DNA from: Engraulis encrasicolus
Lineage: Eukaryota > Chordata > Actinopteri > Clupeiformes > Engraulidae
DNA length: 64,000 nucleotides
Assembly (NCBI RefSeq): GCF_034702125.1
Contig: NC_085871.1
Location: 33,853,248-33,917,247 of the forward strand
Reading direction: 5' to 3'
This document shows, piece by piece, positions 26,187 to 38,748 of the stretch (the stretch's first letter is position 1; each line of letters opens with the position of its first letter). The notes beneath the pieces were generated by a model that saw nothing but the letters and a program-made list of their open reading frames with translations, had not been told where the DNA came from and ran no database searches. The position numbers and the translations under genes were made by a program.

Positions 26187-26617
26187 CATCCACTCACTCA
26201 CTCACTGACTCACTCACTCACTCACTCTCTCTCTCTCTCTCCCGCCCGCTCACTCACTCTCTCACTCACTTCAAGCAGCTCACACACTCGTCAAGTCTGA
26301 ATGGGAAAACATAAAAATCATACTCTTTCTTAATTCACTCACTCACTCAAAGTTAACTTAGAGGAACTGAGAAGAACATATAAAAAGTCAGTCTTTCCTT
26401 TTTTCTCTATTCACGCCATCATGCTTCTGCTTGACTTCCTCATTGTGTTTGCGCATAGCTTCAGGATGTTGTTGCCGACTCCGAGTGAAGATGAATCTGA
26501 GCCTGAAAATCTCTAGTTCCCCCTCCATACACATTCATTAATCAATGCAGGCATGCAAATCCAATTCCAGCCTTCCTCAATACAAGTGCTATCCGGGCGA
26601 TTGAGCAGAGAGAGGGG

Positions 26618-26692
<75 letters not shown>

Positions 26693-26707
26693 AGGGAGAG
26701 AGAGAGA
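26187..26707. repeat. (CACT)n and (GA)n arrays
   Basis: CACT tetramers with CT interruption at 26187-26275, and a (GA)n run with GGGA interruptions at 26608-26707. The part between them is unique. Confidence 0.85.
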
Positions 26708-27170
26708 TTGCTGTGTGAACTCTCTTCTCTTCAGCCTTAGTTGATCCGTTAAAATGATTAGATCTATTTATCTTGTCCTCTCTCTCTCTCTCACTCTCTC
26801 TTTCTCTCTCTCTGTCTGTCTCTCTGGCCTTCAGTCATCGTCTCGAGGTCATGGCGTCTGCCTGCTAATCATGAGAAACTGTAAATCATTAGGCTTTGCT
26901 GCGCTTTTCACAGACAGACACAACACAACAAGACCCAACATATCAGTGCTGTCTGGTTTCTTACTATTAAAGGAAACGTTCTCTGTCTCTTGATCTTTCT
27001 GTCTCTGTCTATGTCCTACCCTCTCTCTCTGCCTCTGTGCGTCTCTCTGCACTCTCTTTTTACACTCATATTGTATTTCATTCTCTCTCGCTTTCTTTGT
27101 TCAATCTGCTCTCCATCCCTCGACTCACTTTCTTTTCTTTCTCTATCTCTCCCCTCCTGACTCGTTCTCT

Positions 27171-27199
27171 CTCTTTCTCTTTCTCTTTCTCTTTCTCTT

Positions 27200-27256
<57 letters not shown>
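27171..27256. repeat. (TTTCTC)n-(CT)n microsatellite
   Basis: Five TTTCTC hexamers followed by about 55 bp of CT. Confidence 0.9.
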
Positions 27257-27257
<1 letters not shown>

Positions 27258-27399
27258 CTCTCTCCACTCACTCACTCACTCTATCCACGCACCATGTTCG
27301 GCTTTTTTGGGCTGAGACTGCTGTTCGGCAAAATCAATACACCTCATCTGCCAAGGATGGTGAACTTTGCTGTTTTGGAATCAGAGACATATTGGGAGG

Positions 27400-27635
27400 C
27401 AGGGCTGGACTGGGGGGAGAAAGAGGGCCCGGGCAATTTTGGTTTAAAGGGCCCCCTCAGAATTAGCGAAGCAGAACTGACTTACCAGTGGGCCCCGCAC
27501 CCTAGTGGGCCCCTATTTTCAAAGATGTAAAAAATATATATTTTATTACTTTTTTTACATTTCTGAAAATAGGGACCCACGAGGTGCAGGGCCCACCGGA
27601 AATGCCCGGTATGCTAGATGGCCAGTCCAGCCCTG
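27400..27635 (-). mobile_element. hAT MITE, CAGGGCTGGACTGG family, copy 2
   Basis: A 236-bp element with the same ends as copy 1 at 21412, in opposite orientation, and a perfect 8-bp duplication TTGGGAGG (27392-27399 and 27636-27643). Non-coding. Confidence 0.92.
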
Positions 27636-28442
27636 TTGGGAGGAATAGAGAGGCCTGACAGCAGAACAGATGAAGCCTGTCTTCTAACTTACAGCAGGCA
27701 CCTTCAGGAGATAAGACTGATGGGGAAGACTTCTCTGTTTATCCTCTATTGTATTTTTTTCTTTTCTTTTTTTCTTTTTCTTTTTGGATAAAAGTGCCAA
27801 AGGCAATGAGCACTGACTGGTTACCCATTTTGTAACGTAGAACTCTGGCTTAGTTACAAAAATGTATGTGTAGAGGTCCACCTTTCAAAGTCTGTGCCAA
27901 CTAAAGTGTGTTTTTGGCAGAGGCTTCTATCGCATACAAATATTTATGGGTCTGGAGAATGGGATTTCTTTTTTATTCTTTTTTTTTCATTTAGGGGGGA
28001 AATGAAGTCTTAGTCACACAAGGTGACCCTTGTCGTCGGCTGGATGAATGCGGCGTTGTTTTTTGCTGACTCTGCAAAGTTTTATCACTTCATAATGAAA
28101 CAGAATGGAAGCACACTGGAGATAAGGTTAATTATCATGAGATAAAAGACACTTCGATCAGAGTCCGAAAAAAAAGACAGAAATGAAAAATAAGAAAAGC
28201 AAGAACGAGCAGCGAAGAGCAGCCACGTTCAAAGCAAGACACTAGATTTCAAGTGAAGCTTCACAGTTTTTCTCAATTTCCAACAAGCGCTTTCCCATAC
28301 TCTGACTAATTAAAGGTGCAGTGTGTAAGATTTTTAGTAGTTCATTTCCACAATTCAGGCTGCACATTCACTAATGTTACCCTTTTCATGTATACTTACC
28401 ACCATCCTAAAATTCTAAGTATGACTGGGAAAATGTGCACTT

Positions 28443-28604
28443 TTTTGGGTTTTTTTTTTTTAACTTTATTTGATAGGACAGAGGTGGACAGGAAGCGAAT
28501 TGGGAGAGACGGGGAGGGCTCGGCAAAGGACCCAGGTCAGGAATCGAACCCGGGTCAGCCCCATGGCAGGCGATTGCCCCACCGGTTGGCCACGGCAGGG
28601 CCAG
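28443..28604 (-). mobile_element. tRNA-derived SINE
   Basis: Read on the minus strand it starts GGCCCTGCCGTGGCCAACCG (A-box-like), carries a perfect B box GGTTCGATTCC (plus-strand 28540-28550), then CTGTCCACCTCTGTCCTATC and AAATAAAGTTAAAAAAAA. The same body recurs at 52283, 48898, 49085 and 38437, so this is a multicopy SINE family. Confidence 0.8.
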
Positions 28605-28945
28605 GAAAATTGCACTTTTCATACATGAAAAGGGGGATCTTCTCCATTTCGTATTTCCAGAAATAGGCATTTTTAGCTGAAATGCTTACTGTACATTGGT
28701 CATACTAGTAAATATTAGTTCATTAATTAGTAAATGATCATGAAAAGATCAACTTTGGCAGTTAACAGCACAGTTTTACTGATCAGCATAGTTGCAGTAG
28801 CCTACCTACTTTGTACCACATCCTACACAGTGCACCGTGTTGCACAGTGGCCATTTCTAAAAATGAAACAGTAGTTTTTCATAAATTACATGTTTTTAGG
28901 CCAAGACATTCTTCTTGTGAGCCTACAGTTTCTTCCAGCTGTTAA

Positions 28946-29842
28946 AGCGATGGTTCGGAGTAGAATCACCCTAATGCCATTTGAACCGTGACACCCATCC
29001 ACCTTTACACCCGAAGTGTTTTCTGCCGCAGGCTTACATCAACAGAGTTGCCGTGTTATTCGATGTTTATTCCGGATAGCTTGACTCAAGCGCATATGGA
29101 TCCTGGGCACCGTCTCCAAACTTTCCCCACAAAAATGACACCAAACTTCTACAGTATAACAAATGTGGTTTGTACTCACAAAAAGATGAATTTGAAACTT
29201 TGTACATAGTCCAGGAGTTTATTAGTAACAACACACGAGACGATTAGCTTTTCTGCTGCTAAACATCCGTCGACGTCACTTCCTCCAGCTGGGACTTTGT
29301 TGATGGAAACAAATACACGTGAGTCCGGAAGGCGGAAAACTCAAAAAGACAGCTTGCGCTACAACTAGAAATTAACCACTTCGGATTTAAATTTTACCAC
29401 GTTTAATAAATAGAAGACGATGCCACACTCGTGCATATATCCTGGCTGTGGACAAAAACACAAACCTGCCATGCTGTGGACAGTCCCAGCTGGAGGAAGT
29501 GACGTCGACGGATGTTTAGCAGCAGAAAAGCTAATCGTCTCGTGTGTTGTTACTAATAAACTCCTGGACTATGTACAAAGTTTCAAATTCATCTTTTTGT
29601 GAGTACAAACCACATTTGTTATACTGTAGAAGTTTGGTGTCATGACATGTTATTTTTGTGGGGAAAGTTTGGAGACGGTGTCCAGGATCCATATGCGCTT
29701 GAGTCAAGCTATCCGGAATAAACATCGAATAACACGGCAACTCTGTTGATGTAAGCCTGCGGCAGAAAACACTTCGGGTGTAAAGGTGGATGGGTGTCAC
29801 GGTTCAAATGGCATTAGGGTGATTCTACTCCGAACCATCGCT
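28946..29842. mobile_element. Kolobok-like long-palindrome DNA transposon
   Basis: TTAA lies at both ends (28942-28945 and 29843-29846), and the termini AGCGATGGTTCGGAG and CTCCGAACCATCGCT match exactly. The inverted arms are very long: 28946-29295 and 29483-29842, about 350 bp and nearly identical apart from an insertion of about 10 bp in the right arm. The 187-bp centre holds an ATG at 29420 whose product starts MPHSCIYPGCGQKHK, resembling the first half of a THAP zinc finger (C-x4-C near the N-terminus). THAP domains and TTAA duplications are both hallmarks of Kolobok. piggyBac also uses TTAA but is not known for THAP. No complete transposase. Confidence 0.75.
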
Positions 29843-30173
29843 TTAAGAATCAAATGCATTTTTAGTCTGTCATCACTTTCTTCACAATTTCACATTTTCA
29901 ATTTACTGTAACAGTTGTCAAAATGAAACAAATGAAATTGGAGGAATTTTTCACTTTTTTTTATCAATGATCTGTACACTGTGCTTGTGCTAATTGTGAA
30001 GGCATGTGAAAGCAATTCTACATTCTTACATTTTACAAGGTTTTGGATGTTGTATTTTCATTTTTGACACACTGTGTAAGCATTTGAAAAAAAAAATCAT
30101 AAAATACATTTAAAAACTGTTGCTGTGGTTATCCTGTCTGTAAAGAAAATGCAATCAGCAGTATAGCCTACGT

Positions 30174-30528
30174 CAGGGGTGGGCAATTATTTTGGCTCAA
30201 GGGCCGCATTTCGTTTAGAATATTGACCGACGGGCCAAATGCCACAAGCAACTTGCTTGTGTCAATAATAAGAAACAGTGTACTATGCTGATGTACCTTG
30301 TCAGTTATGATATTCCTGCACATTGTAATGAAATGTATTTAGATGAAGCCTATGTCTTTGGGTAATGTCAAATTCAAAAGACTCTTGTTTTAGGTAGCAT
30401 TTTAAGAATGTTCAGTAAAGGTTTGAATTTGGATTAAAAAGTTGCCTCTCTTGGAAAGGCTCTGCGGGCCACATGAAATGGCTCAGGGGGCCGCATGTGG
30501 CCCCCGGGCCTGAGTTTGCCCACGTCTG
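30174..30528. mobile_element. hAT MITE with perfect 8-bp duplication
   Basis: A 355-bp element with ends CAGGGGTGGGCAATTATTTT and, on the opposite strand, CAGACGTGGGCAAACTCAGG. The duplication GCCTACGT is at 30166-30173 and 30529-30536. It has internal GGGCCGCAT and GGGGGCCGCATGTGGCCCCC palindromes near the end. Non-coding. Confidence 0.9.
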
Positions 30529-30711
30529 GCCTACGTCATAGCCTATGTCATCATATTTATACAGTTATAGCACTGTCTACAGTTATATGGCTGGGAAATG
30601 TCATGGTGTGTTAACTGTACTTTAAGTTTTTCAAATGTCTCTGAAGAATGGAAAAAACATGGAGGAAAAAACTGTGATGGATAATTCCCTGGATTACGGT
30701 AATTTGTTAAT

Positions 30712-30870
30712 GTGTGTGTGTCTGTGTGCATGTGCATGTGCATGTGCATGTGCATATGTGTGTCTTTGTCTATGTGTGCGTGTGCGTGTGTGTGCGCGTG
30801 TGTGTGTGTGTGCGTGTGCGTGTGCGTGTGCGTGTGCGTGTGCGTGTGCGTGTTCGTGCATGTGTGTGTG
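30712..30870. repeat. TGTGCA / TGTGCG variant microsatellite
   Basis: Alternating purine-pyrimidine array with CATGTG and CGTGTG hexamers; a potential Z-DNA former. Confidence 0.85.
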
Positions 30871-31227
30871 ACTTACCTAGGTACCTAGGCCTACCTAGGA
30901 CGCCAAATGTTGAGGGGGCACCAGTAACAGCCATAAGTCCCACAAAATTAGAACGTCAAATGAAATAAAACATTAAACTTAACATTTGCAATGATTATTC
31001 ATGGGCACTCAGTGTGTTAATAGGTAGGCCTACTAGAACATATGTGCTTGATCAGATGTACGCCATTATGTTTACAAATACCAATTTCTAAATGTACAAA
31101 AAGTAAAGGGGGTGTTCTCCCAGGGCACCGACTTTATTAGAACCAGCCGAGTGTGTGTGTTTGTGCGCGTGCATGCGTGGGTGTGGGTGTTTGTCCGTAG
31201 TTAATTCATTAGTGGCCATTGTGTGTG

Positions 31228-31770
<543 letters not shown>

Positions 31771-32159
31771 CTGCCACCGTCTTGCCTCCCCATTTGCCTC
31801 GCCCCCGCATCCTCCAGCAGTAATATCTCCCATCCAGCATGCTAATGGCGTCACATCAGCGGGTGCCACTTCACCAGAAGGAAGCAGGAGACTCCTGTGC
31901 AAGGGACTGTGCAAAATTAAATTAACGCAGGACGAGCTCATTAGGTCTAATTCGAAGCTTGCTCCTGGAGCGCGAGGCCATCTCTGGATCACTGGAGAAA
32001 CCCAGGGGTTGTTCTCACACTCGCACTCCCCTCTCCCCTCCCGTCCCCTCTCCTCTCGCTGCCCACACCTCACCTCTTCTCTGTCTCCTTTCAATCCTTC
32101 CTTTGTCAAAAGGGACGTGCAGCTCCACTGTTATCACCTCACCCCACCGGCCTGCAGAT

Positions 32160-32323
32160 CAGGGCCGGAGCTATAGGGAGGGCGAGCAGGGCATTTGCCC
32201 CTGGGCCCAGGGCACCCTTGCATTGCATTGGTGGTGGGGGCCAAATTGTGATCTTGTCAGGTCATATAGGGGGCCCGATAAGTGTTTTGCCCTAGGGCCC
32301 TGTGTACAATTGTTCCGCCACTG
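32160..32323. mobile_element. hAT MITE with perfect 8-bp duplication
   Basis: A 164-bp element from CAGGGCCGGAGCTATAGG to CAATTGTTCCGCCACTG, flanked by CTGCAGAT on both sides (32152-32159 and 32324-32331). The terminal inverted repeat is short and imperfect. Same family as the remnant at 16461. Confidence 0.85.
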
Positions 32324-32588
32324 CTGCAGATATAGTGTTGGGAAACAGCACACAGAAGAAATTTTTATTGTCAGTATGCAACTCTGAGTTTGAGTCTCAT
32401 TCCATGGCAGAACTCTGTTTTGGCCATTATGGTCTTCTTTATATTGAATCTTTATGGTTGAATTGCTGTTCTGCATGAAACTGAAAAATGTATTTGACGT
32501 CTGAGAGACTCCTCACTTTAAAACTTCAGTTAGCCTTGGTCCTGCACCTCTACCTGGGATGGGCACAAACTTCTGCCTTAACCAATAG

Positions 32589-32783
32589 CAGTGGTGTAGT
32601 CTACGTAGAACGCTATACACAGTATACCCACTTGAACATTTCTGGGATTTCAGTATACCCACTTAAAATTGTTTGATCCATTATTTAGAATATCGCAAAT
32701 ATATAGCCCTACGGTATACCCACCGCAAAAAATGCTCAAATATATACAGTATACCGACTTCAAAAAAGTAGACTACACCACTG
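32589..32783. mobile_element. hAT MITE with perfect 8-bp duplication
   Basis: A 195-bp element with ends CAGTGGTGTAGTCTAC and GTAGACTACACCACTG, a perfect inverted repeat, flanked by ACCAATAG (32581-32588 and 32784-32791). The interior has four GTATACC(C/G)AC words. Confidence 0.93.
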
Positions 32784-33419
32784 ACCAATAGCTCAAACCA
32801 TGTCATAATTAATTGAAATTATTACCTCCGCCAGGAGGTTATGTGATCGCCCGAATTTGTGTGTGTGTTCGTCACGCTGCTATTACATGGCCTGCCACAG
32901 GGTGCGCAAGGACCACTGAGGAGGAGCCCTGAGCAGCACCACTTACCTGACTCACTAACTGGCGTAGGCTACCTTCACACAGCCACACCGGGGCAGAGCA
33001 TTGAAGTGAAATGCATTAGCCTACCGCAGTCAAAATCGCTATCAAAAAGCAGGCTTAGCTACAGCCTCGCAGATCGTTTAAGTTCACAATGCTGTCACAA
33101 AACATTAATATAAAATGAAGCTCAAAGAAAGGCGCGCGCGAATTGCGTTAGTCCACGGTGATTTGCTGCTTCCCCAATCCCCGCGCACTGAAGCCATCAG
33201 CACTACAAACATTCCATAGACCTAGACTTCATAACGAATGAACGGTGGAGATGCGGCGAACAGTGATTTTCAATACGAAATAGAGAGCAGGCCCGGTTGC
33301 CGATCAACTGCCCACAGTGCCAAGATCAGCTCGCAATAACCCTCATGAACGGATTCCCATAGGCTAGGCCTATTCACAGGTAGGAGGAACTTCTCCAACA
33401 AGTGTAGTGTCGGGGTAGG

Positions 33420-34807
33420 CATGGCCGTAGCCAGCCATGTGAAGTAGGCGAGGTCCATGATGCGAAATTGTATTATTAATATAAAATATAAATTAAAAAT
33501 GAATTCATAAAATAAATAAATATAGGCTACACAGGCCTATATATAGGACCCTCCTCTATGAATGTATAGGCCTAATGTGAAATAGTAAATATGTAGACAT
33601 GTATAATAACAAATATGTTGTAGTTTTCAGCCAACTCAGCCTATTCCCTTTGAATGGCTATGCTTTGGTATCATGCCTCTTTTATTATAAACAGCATCCT
33701 CCCAGTCAGTAAAGCCCTTTGTAAGGAAACTAAAGCTTGACCCTGAAGTTGCACAATAAGCTACATCCTCAGATGGCAAGTTGCTCAGCCATTCATATTT
33801 TTCTCCCAATGAAATTACACTTCAGCTGTTCCTCCACAGATACAGGGATAGCTAGAGTCGCATCAAACGTTTTGTTTTTATTTAGTTGTTATAGTTCTTC
33901 ACAAGCGCAGAAGACAAAAGTCTATCAACGAGAAAGAAAAGTAGCCTATCCTCCGCGCTCCTGAGCCATCTGATGCCTCACGGCACGGCTATGCAGACAC
34001 AGTAGTCACGGGAGCCTCTTCAGGTGTGGATATTTTACTGCGATTGACTCTGACGAAGACGTGGCAACGTCGATAGTCTTGGCACTTGTCCAAATTAACA
34101 GGAAAATATCCACACCTGAAGATGTTCCGGTGACCTCCTCTGTCAGTGTTTATCACATGCTTTCCAATTTACAATCTATTACCTTCACAGATATCCTGCT
34201 TTTACCTTTATGCAGCAGCTGATGCAGCAGCCGGCCTTCTTAAAATAATGACTCAAATGGCTTTTTAAGACACCATAGCCTACTTGTTACGCATGAGCTT
34301 TATGTAGGCTATACAACGGTTGGCTTTCTGTTAGCGGAGATCTCACCAAGCGCGGGCTTTCTGATATCGGAGATCTCACCAAGCGCGTGCCTAATGGGCG
34401 CGTTCGTGACGGCACATTACTGCGCAGGCTGCACACGCACACTTTGCCATTTCAATGCATTTTTCCAACCAGAAAGCATGGTAATTTTGCTTTGCGCAAT
34501 GCTCTGTCACGAACGCGACCAAACACTTGCGATGTCGGCTGACTTGCGTTCTCTCCCACGAGTCGCACCACTTGCGATATTAATCAATCTTGTTTACTCT
34601 CAAAAACAGAACACAAAGGCAAAACTAGAACACATAGCACATGGATGTTAACCACAGTTTGCAAAGGACGCTTCACAAAGGTTTATAGATGTTTTTGTGT
34701 GTTTCAGTTGGTCATATTTGCCGTTAAAATAATAATAATTAAAAAAAAAACCTCTCACGATAGGCGAGGTCCGGACCTCGCTAGCCTCAAATGTAACTAC
34801 GGCCATG
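33420..34807. mobile_element. 1.39-kb hAT element with perfect 8-bp duplication
   Basis: The termini CATGGCCGTAG and CTACGGCCATG are inverted, with further matching AGGCGAGGTCC sub-terminal words. The target duplication is GGGGTAGG on both sides (33412-33419 and 34808-34815). No transposase ORF is recognised; short ORFs inside are not similar to anything I know. It contains a foldback insert at 34021-34123 and two tandem units of about 33 bp (CGGAGATCTCACCAAGCGCG) at 34323-34387. Confidence 0.85.
34021..34123 (+). repeat. GAAACG-type foldback insert inside the hAT
   Basis: Inverted arms of about 17 bp (CAGGTGTGGATATTTT and AAAATATCCACACCTG) enclose CTGACGAAGACG-TGGCAA-CGTCGATAGTC. The centre has the same layout as at 13.8 kb (CTGACGAAG, short stem, GAAA-like word), while the arm sequence is unrelated to that copy. 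Confidence 0.5.
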
Positions 34808-36188
34808 GGGGTAGGCAATGATTCCGCCAGTCGAGTCGACATGTCTCTCGCTAAGCAATTGCGTTTGCACCACAACGTTGGTGTCACGATATTGCAACAG
34901 CTAGAAATGATAGAAGTGGATTTACCTCTCAAAAGTTTGTTTAGCCTTATGAAATAGCCCAAAACAATAACTGACACTCCACAACCATCCATGCACTGCC
35001 ACTGGATAAGGGGATTCTTTACATTTCATTCTGATTCAATAATTAAGGGAACGGCTCTGTAGCCACAGTATGTTGTCTTGTTATTACAAAAATATAAATA
35101 ATAATATAATATAATATATAGGCCTATTACTGCGCGTTGGGGACCGCTGCACTACTGTAGAATATGTAGGCCTACTACGGGTTTTGGCCAATGAAAATTG
35201 TGCTTTTTAATTTGCATTTTGTTTTAGATGGTAGCCCAATGAAAGGCATGCCAATCATCAACAATGTGACTAATATGTAGCAATGAGCTTTAAGGCTTAA
35301 GTGCATTTGCAAATCACAGAAGGCATAGGCTATAGCATGAACAATCACTTTGCCAATAAAACAATCAAAGGTGAACTAAACAGACCACAGCTAGAGGACA
35401 TGGAAATGATAAAAGAGACAGGTAGAACTATAATTTGGTTACGACTTGACGGTTCAATTACCTGAACACAAATGCTATGTACTGTAGCCTATAGGCCTAA
35501 ATGCATGAAACCACATCAGGACTCTACACCTATGTCCAAAACGAACTGAACTTCCTTGGCGGAGGTCTGCGTTCTCTGAATGCATTTCTAGTTTCATTTA
35601 TTTTATGGGGGAGGAGTGTGGCCATATGTCTCTCCTGTCCAGAGATGTAGTAGGTAGAAGGAGAAGCCCTTTTATGGACGTAATTACAACACTAAGAGAA
35701 TTAACAGTTTACACATACTGCACGTTTTTTCACTGTACTCTAATGAGGTAGGTACAGTATATGTGCACTATACGATTAATTCTACTTTTACCTTATACAT
35801 TTCTGCTCTGGTTCCCCTGCGATCTGCACCACATGATCTTGCACATTTCTCTCAGGCAGGTACCAGGCAGTCTTGCCTTGAAGCTGTCGTCTGCAAGTTT
35901 TCCCATTGACATACATAAAGCATTGATTCTGGGATTTTGGAAGTTCAAAATTTATTATCAGAACACCCAAAGATGACAACCGCTAACTCTGCAGTCGCTA
36001 AATGAACGTGTTTCCCAATTTTAGCTGAAAAAAATAAATAAGTATACAACTTCCTGCCCTCTAAAATGCCTGCAATGTGATTGGCATACCCACACACCTT
36101 CGTGCTTCGTTAAGCTAACCAAGGGAACGTTTACTGTACATTTTGTAAAAAAGACCACTGGCTATTACGGGAGCTAGAGAACTCGTCT

Positions 36189-36262
36189 CAGAGAGAGAGA
36201 GAGAGAAAGAGGAGAGAGAGAGGAGGGTGGTGGGGGGGGGGAGGGGGGGGGGAGGGGGGGGT
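36189..36262. repeat. (GA)n and long G-run tract
   Basis: GA repeats run into GGTGGTGGGGGGGGGGAGGG and further G runs of 9-12 separated by single A. On the plus strand this is a strong G-quadruplex-forming sequence. Confidence 0.85.
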
Positions 36263-37082
36263 GTACTTCAGCATAAAATTCCCATTTCACTTTTCACCTC
36301 CTCGTTCAGGGGAGAGTGGTCCCTCCAGAGTCCCCAGTAGGAGAGATGAGGTTATTATTGTTTCGAAATTAGAGTTAGCCTTGGTAAGTGTGCTGGGCAT
36401 TTGAAGGGGCATGTGGGTGGGTGTGTTTGGGTCCCTTGGATGGGTTTGGGTGATGGTATGATGGCACTTCTCACTCGGTTGAAAACACTCACAGTGCAGG
36501 CAACATGTTCTACCAACTGTAGCTCACATCCAAGATGCCCCTTCACGTGGTTCTCTCCGTTTCTCTCAATCTCTGTCGGTCTTCCTCTTTCTCTCTGTGC
36601 TTTGCTCTCGTTCTCCCATTCTAACTCTCCCCATCTCCATCTCAATCTTCATGTCTGCAATTCCTTTCTGTCTTTCTTTTGTTCTGTCTTTCTTTCGTCC
36701 TCTCTTTCGTTCTCTCTCTGTTTCTCTCCACACAACCCCAACCAGTTTTTCACCGCTCTTGTCTCTCCTCTCTCCGCACCTGTTGTCCTCTGCCCCGCCC
36801 CCGCCCCCACCCCCCTTCTCCCCTTGAGATGAGCTGAGTGAGTAATGGGGTTGTTCATCAGATGGCATTCTCTCGTGACATTAAGCACATTCGCCCCTCC
36901 TTTTCTGTTGTGCCTTGTCCTAATTGCTGTTTATTTTGGTAGGCGAGACTGTGAGTATGACAAAAAATGTAAGTAAATGGTTCATTCACTTTCTGCATAT
37001 TGAGGGTGAGAGAAACAGAGATTGGTGCAAAAGGAATGTGTGGAGATGATGATGATGGTTTGTGGATATGTGTGTGGCCGTT

Positions 37083-37125
37083 TGTGTGTGTGTGTGTGTG
37101 TGTGTGCATGCCTGCGTGCATTGCT

Positions 37126-37222
<97 letters not shown>

Positions 37223-37375
37223 GTGTCTGCTTATGTGTGTGTGTGTGTGGGGGGGGGGTTATCCACTCATCTGTGTCTCCAAACATCTGTGTGTGGGCAT
37301 ATTCACATATCTCTGCATTGATGTGTGTGTGTGTGTGTGTGCGTGCGTGCATGTGTGCGTGTGTGTGTGTGTGTG
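37083..37375. repeat. (TG)n arrays
   Basis: TG at 37083-37106, a roughly 85-bp TG run from 37131, a GGGGGGGGG run near 37250, and further TG at 37322-37375. Confidence 0.9.
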
Positions 37376-37624
37376 CTCCCTCCATCTCCCAGCTCAGCTC
37401 ATTTGCGTGATTGTGATTACCTGTGTGATTCCCGGCACCGTCACTGCCTCAGGTGAGCTATTTGATGAGATTGGAGTTCCTCCTGCCTCGCCTCACTTTG
37501 CACTCTGCTGCCAGTGAATGCCATAAATTGGCCTGCATGTGTAATCCACCCTGAAATTTCAGGAGGCAACGTCTTCGCCTTGATGCAATTTGCTGAGTCT
37601 TGCAGGGGAAAGAGCAGAGCAGAG

Positions 37625-37626
<2 letters not shown>

Positions 37627-37700
<74 letters not shown>
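37627..37700. repeat. (GA)n microsatellite
   Basis: About 74 bp of uninterrupted GA. Confidence 0.95.
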
Positions 37701-37702
<2 letters not shown>

Positions 37703-38436
37703 TGTCAGGGTGAGAGGCGGGGGGAATGGTAATTATAATTATAGCTGATTTTGAAACCGGTTTTTGCTTACCCAGATTACTTTTTTATTCCTCAGTTTTT
37801 GCACTTTTCCTCTTCAAAGGTCTGCCATTAAAGTAGCTGGGCTCATACTATCCAGCAGCTGCCCCATTTTCAGGATGCATTTTACGTTAACACAATAATG
37901 TGAGATCATAAGGATAACAATAATGAAACAATTCTTTCTTTTTCTCATGTTGAAGAGGCTAGGCCTACTCATAGCTTTCTCTGCATCTCATTATAATTAC
38001 GTACACTGAAAGTCAGACTTTCCTTTGTGAGGGATGGAATTCTTTGCTGCGTCTATTTAAACCTTTTTAGCACATTGAAGCAATATTGTTATGTTATTTC
38101 TTTTGTGCATAATTACACTGCATACATGTATCTCTTTTGGAGAGACAACATGTGGTATGTTCTTCCCCATCTGTATCACTCTTATTGCCTAACTCTTGCC
38201 AGACTCTTGCGTATTTCCGCTCAGCTTCGTGAGCCCACATGAGCATGTGGAGGACCTTCTGATTGGCCTTTCTCCCGAACCAAATTACAGTAGACGCAAT
38301 CAGGATCGCAGGATTTCCAGAGAAGAGACATAGTCAAAATGTAAATATAGTGAAGAAGGGAAAAACAAGCAAAATGAGAGAGTTGTTTCAGACAACAATG
38401 GACTCAGTCATTATTTTCTTTCTTTGTTACTTTTTT

Positions 38437-38608
38437 TGTGGGCTTTTTGCCTCTATTATTATAGGACAGTGTGAGAGTAGACAGGAAATGATTGGGAGAG
38501 AGAGATGGGGCAGGGGTTGGCAATGACCCTGGCCGGACTCGAACCGAGGTCCCCGTGGGCATGTAAGCCTCAATGTGGGGGGCTTAGCGCGCTGCGCCAC
38601 AGCGCCCC
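38437..38608 (-). mobile_element. tRNA-derived SINE
   Basis: On the minus strand: GGGGCGCTGTGGCGCAGCGC (A-box-like TGGCGCAGCG), B box GGTTCGAGTCC (plus-strand 38535-38545), then CATTGCCAACCCCTGCCCC and TTTCCTGTCTAC. It has a different tRNA-like head from 28443 but the same body. Confidence 0.75.
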
Positions 38609-38748
38609 TCAATTTCAATTATATTTTCTAATCTGTGAGGAGTTAAAGTAGCACCTCATTAAAAATGTCATACAAGTGTCTCCACAATCAAGTGCAAGGA
38701 TTTTTCGATTAAACCACACCTTCGCAGACCTACACCTTTGGCCTAGCT

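Larger units (their letters stand above)
32821..35591. mobile_element. older repeat interrupted by a nested hAT
   Basis: The left side has ACCTCCGCCAGG (32824-32835) and the right side its inverse CCTTGGCGGAGGT (35554-35566), then a GCATTTCTAG end. These words look like the two ends of one older element whose interior was enlarged by the hAT at 33420-34807. The boundaries are uncertain. Confidence 0.35.
35600..38430. other. intergenic, no gene supported
   Basis: No exon recognised. It contains the GA/G-run, TG and GA arrays listed separately. The segment 37380-37610 is non-repetitive (for example ATTTGCGTGATTGTGATTACC and TGAAATTTCAGGAGG) and could be conserved non-coding DNA, but this cannot be judged here. 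Confidence 0.45.

Noticed and set aside
29420..29602. THAP-domain gene
   Set aside because: Only the first 20 or so residues look THAP-like before the frame enters the inverted arm. The second half of the finger is missing.
28988..29800. Nearly identical ORFs on opposite strands, about 70-90 residues
   Set aside because: They arise from the two inverted arms of one transposon; neither extends into a known protein.
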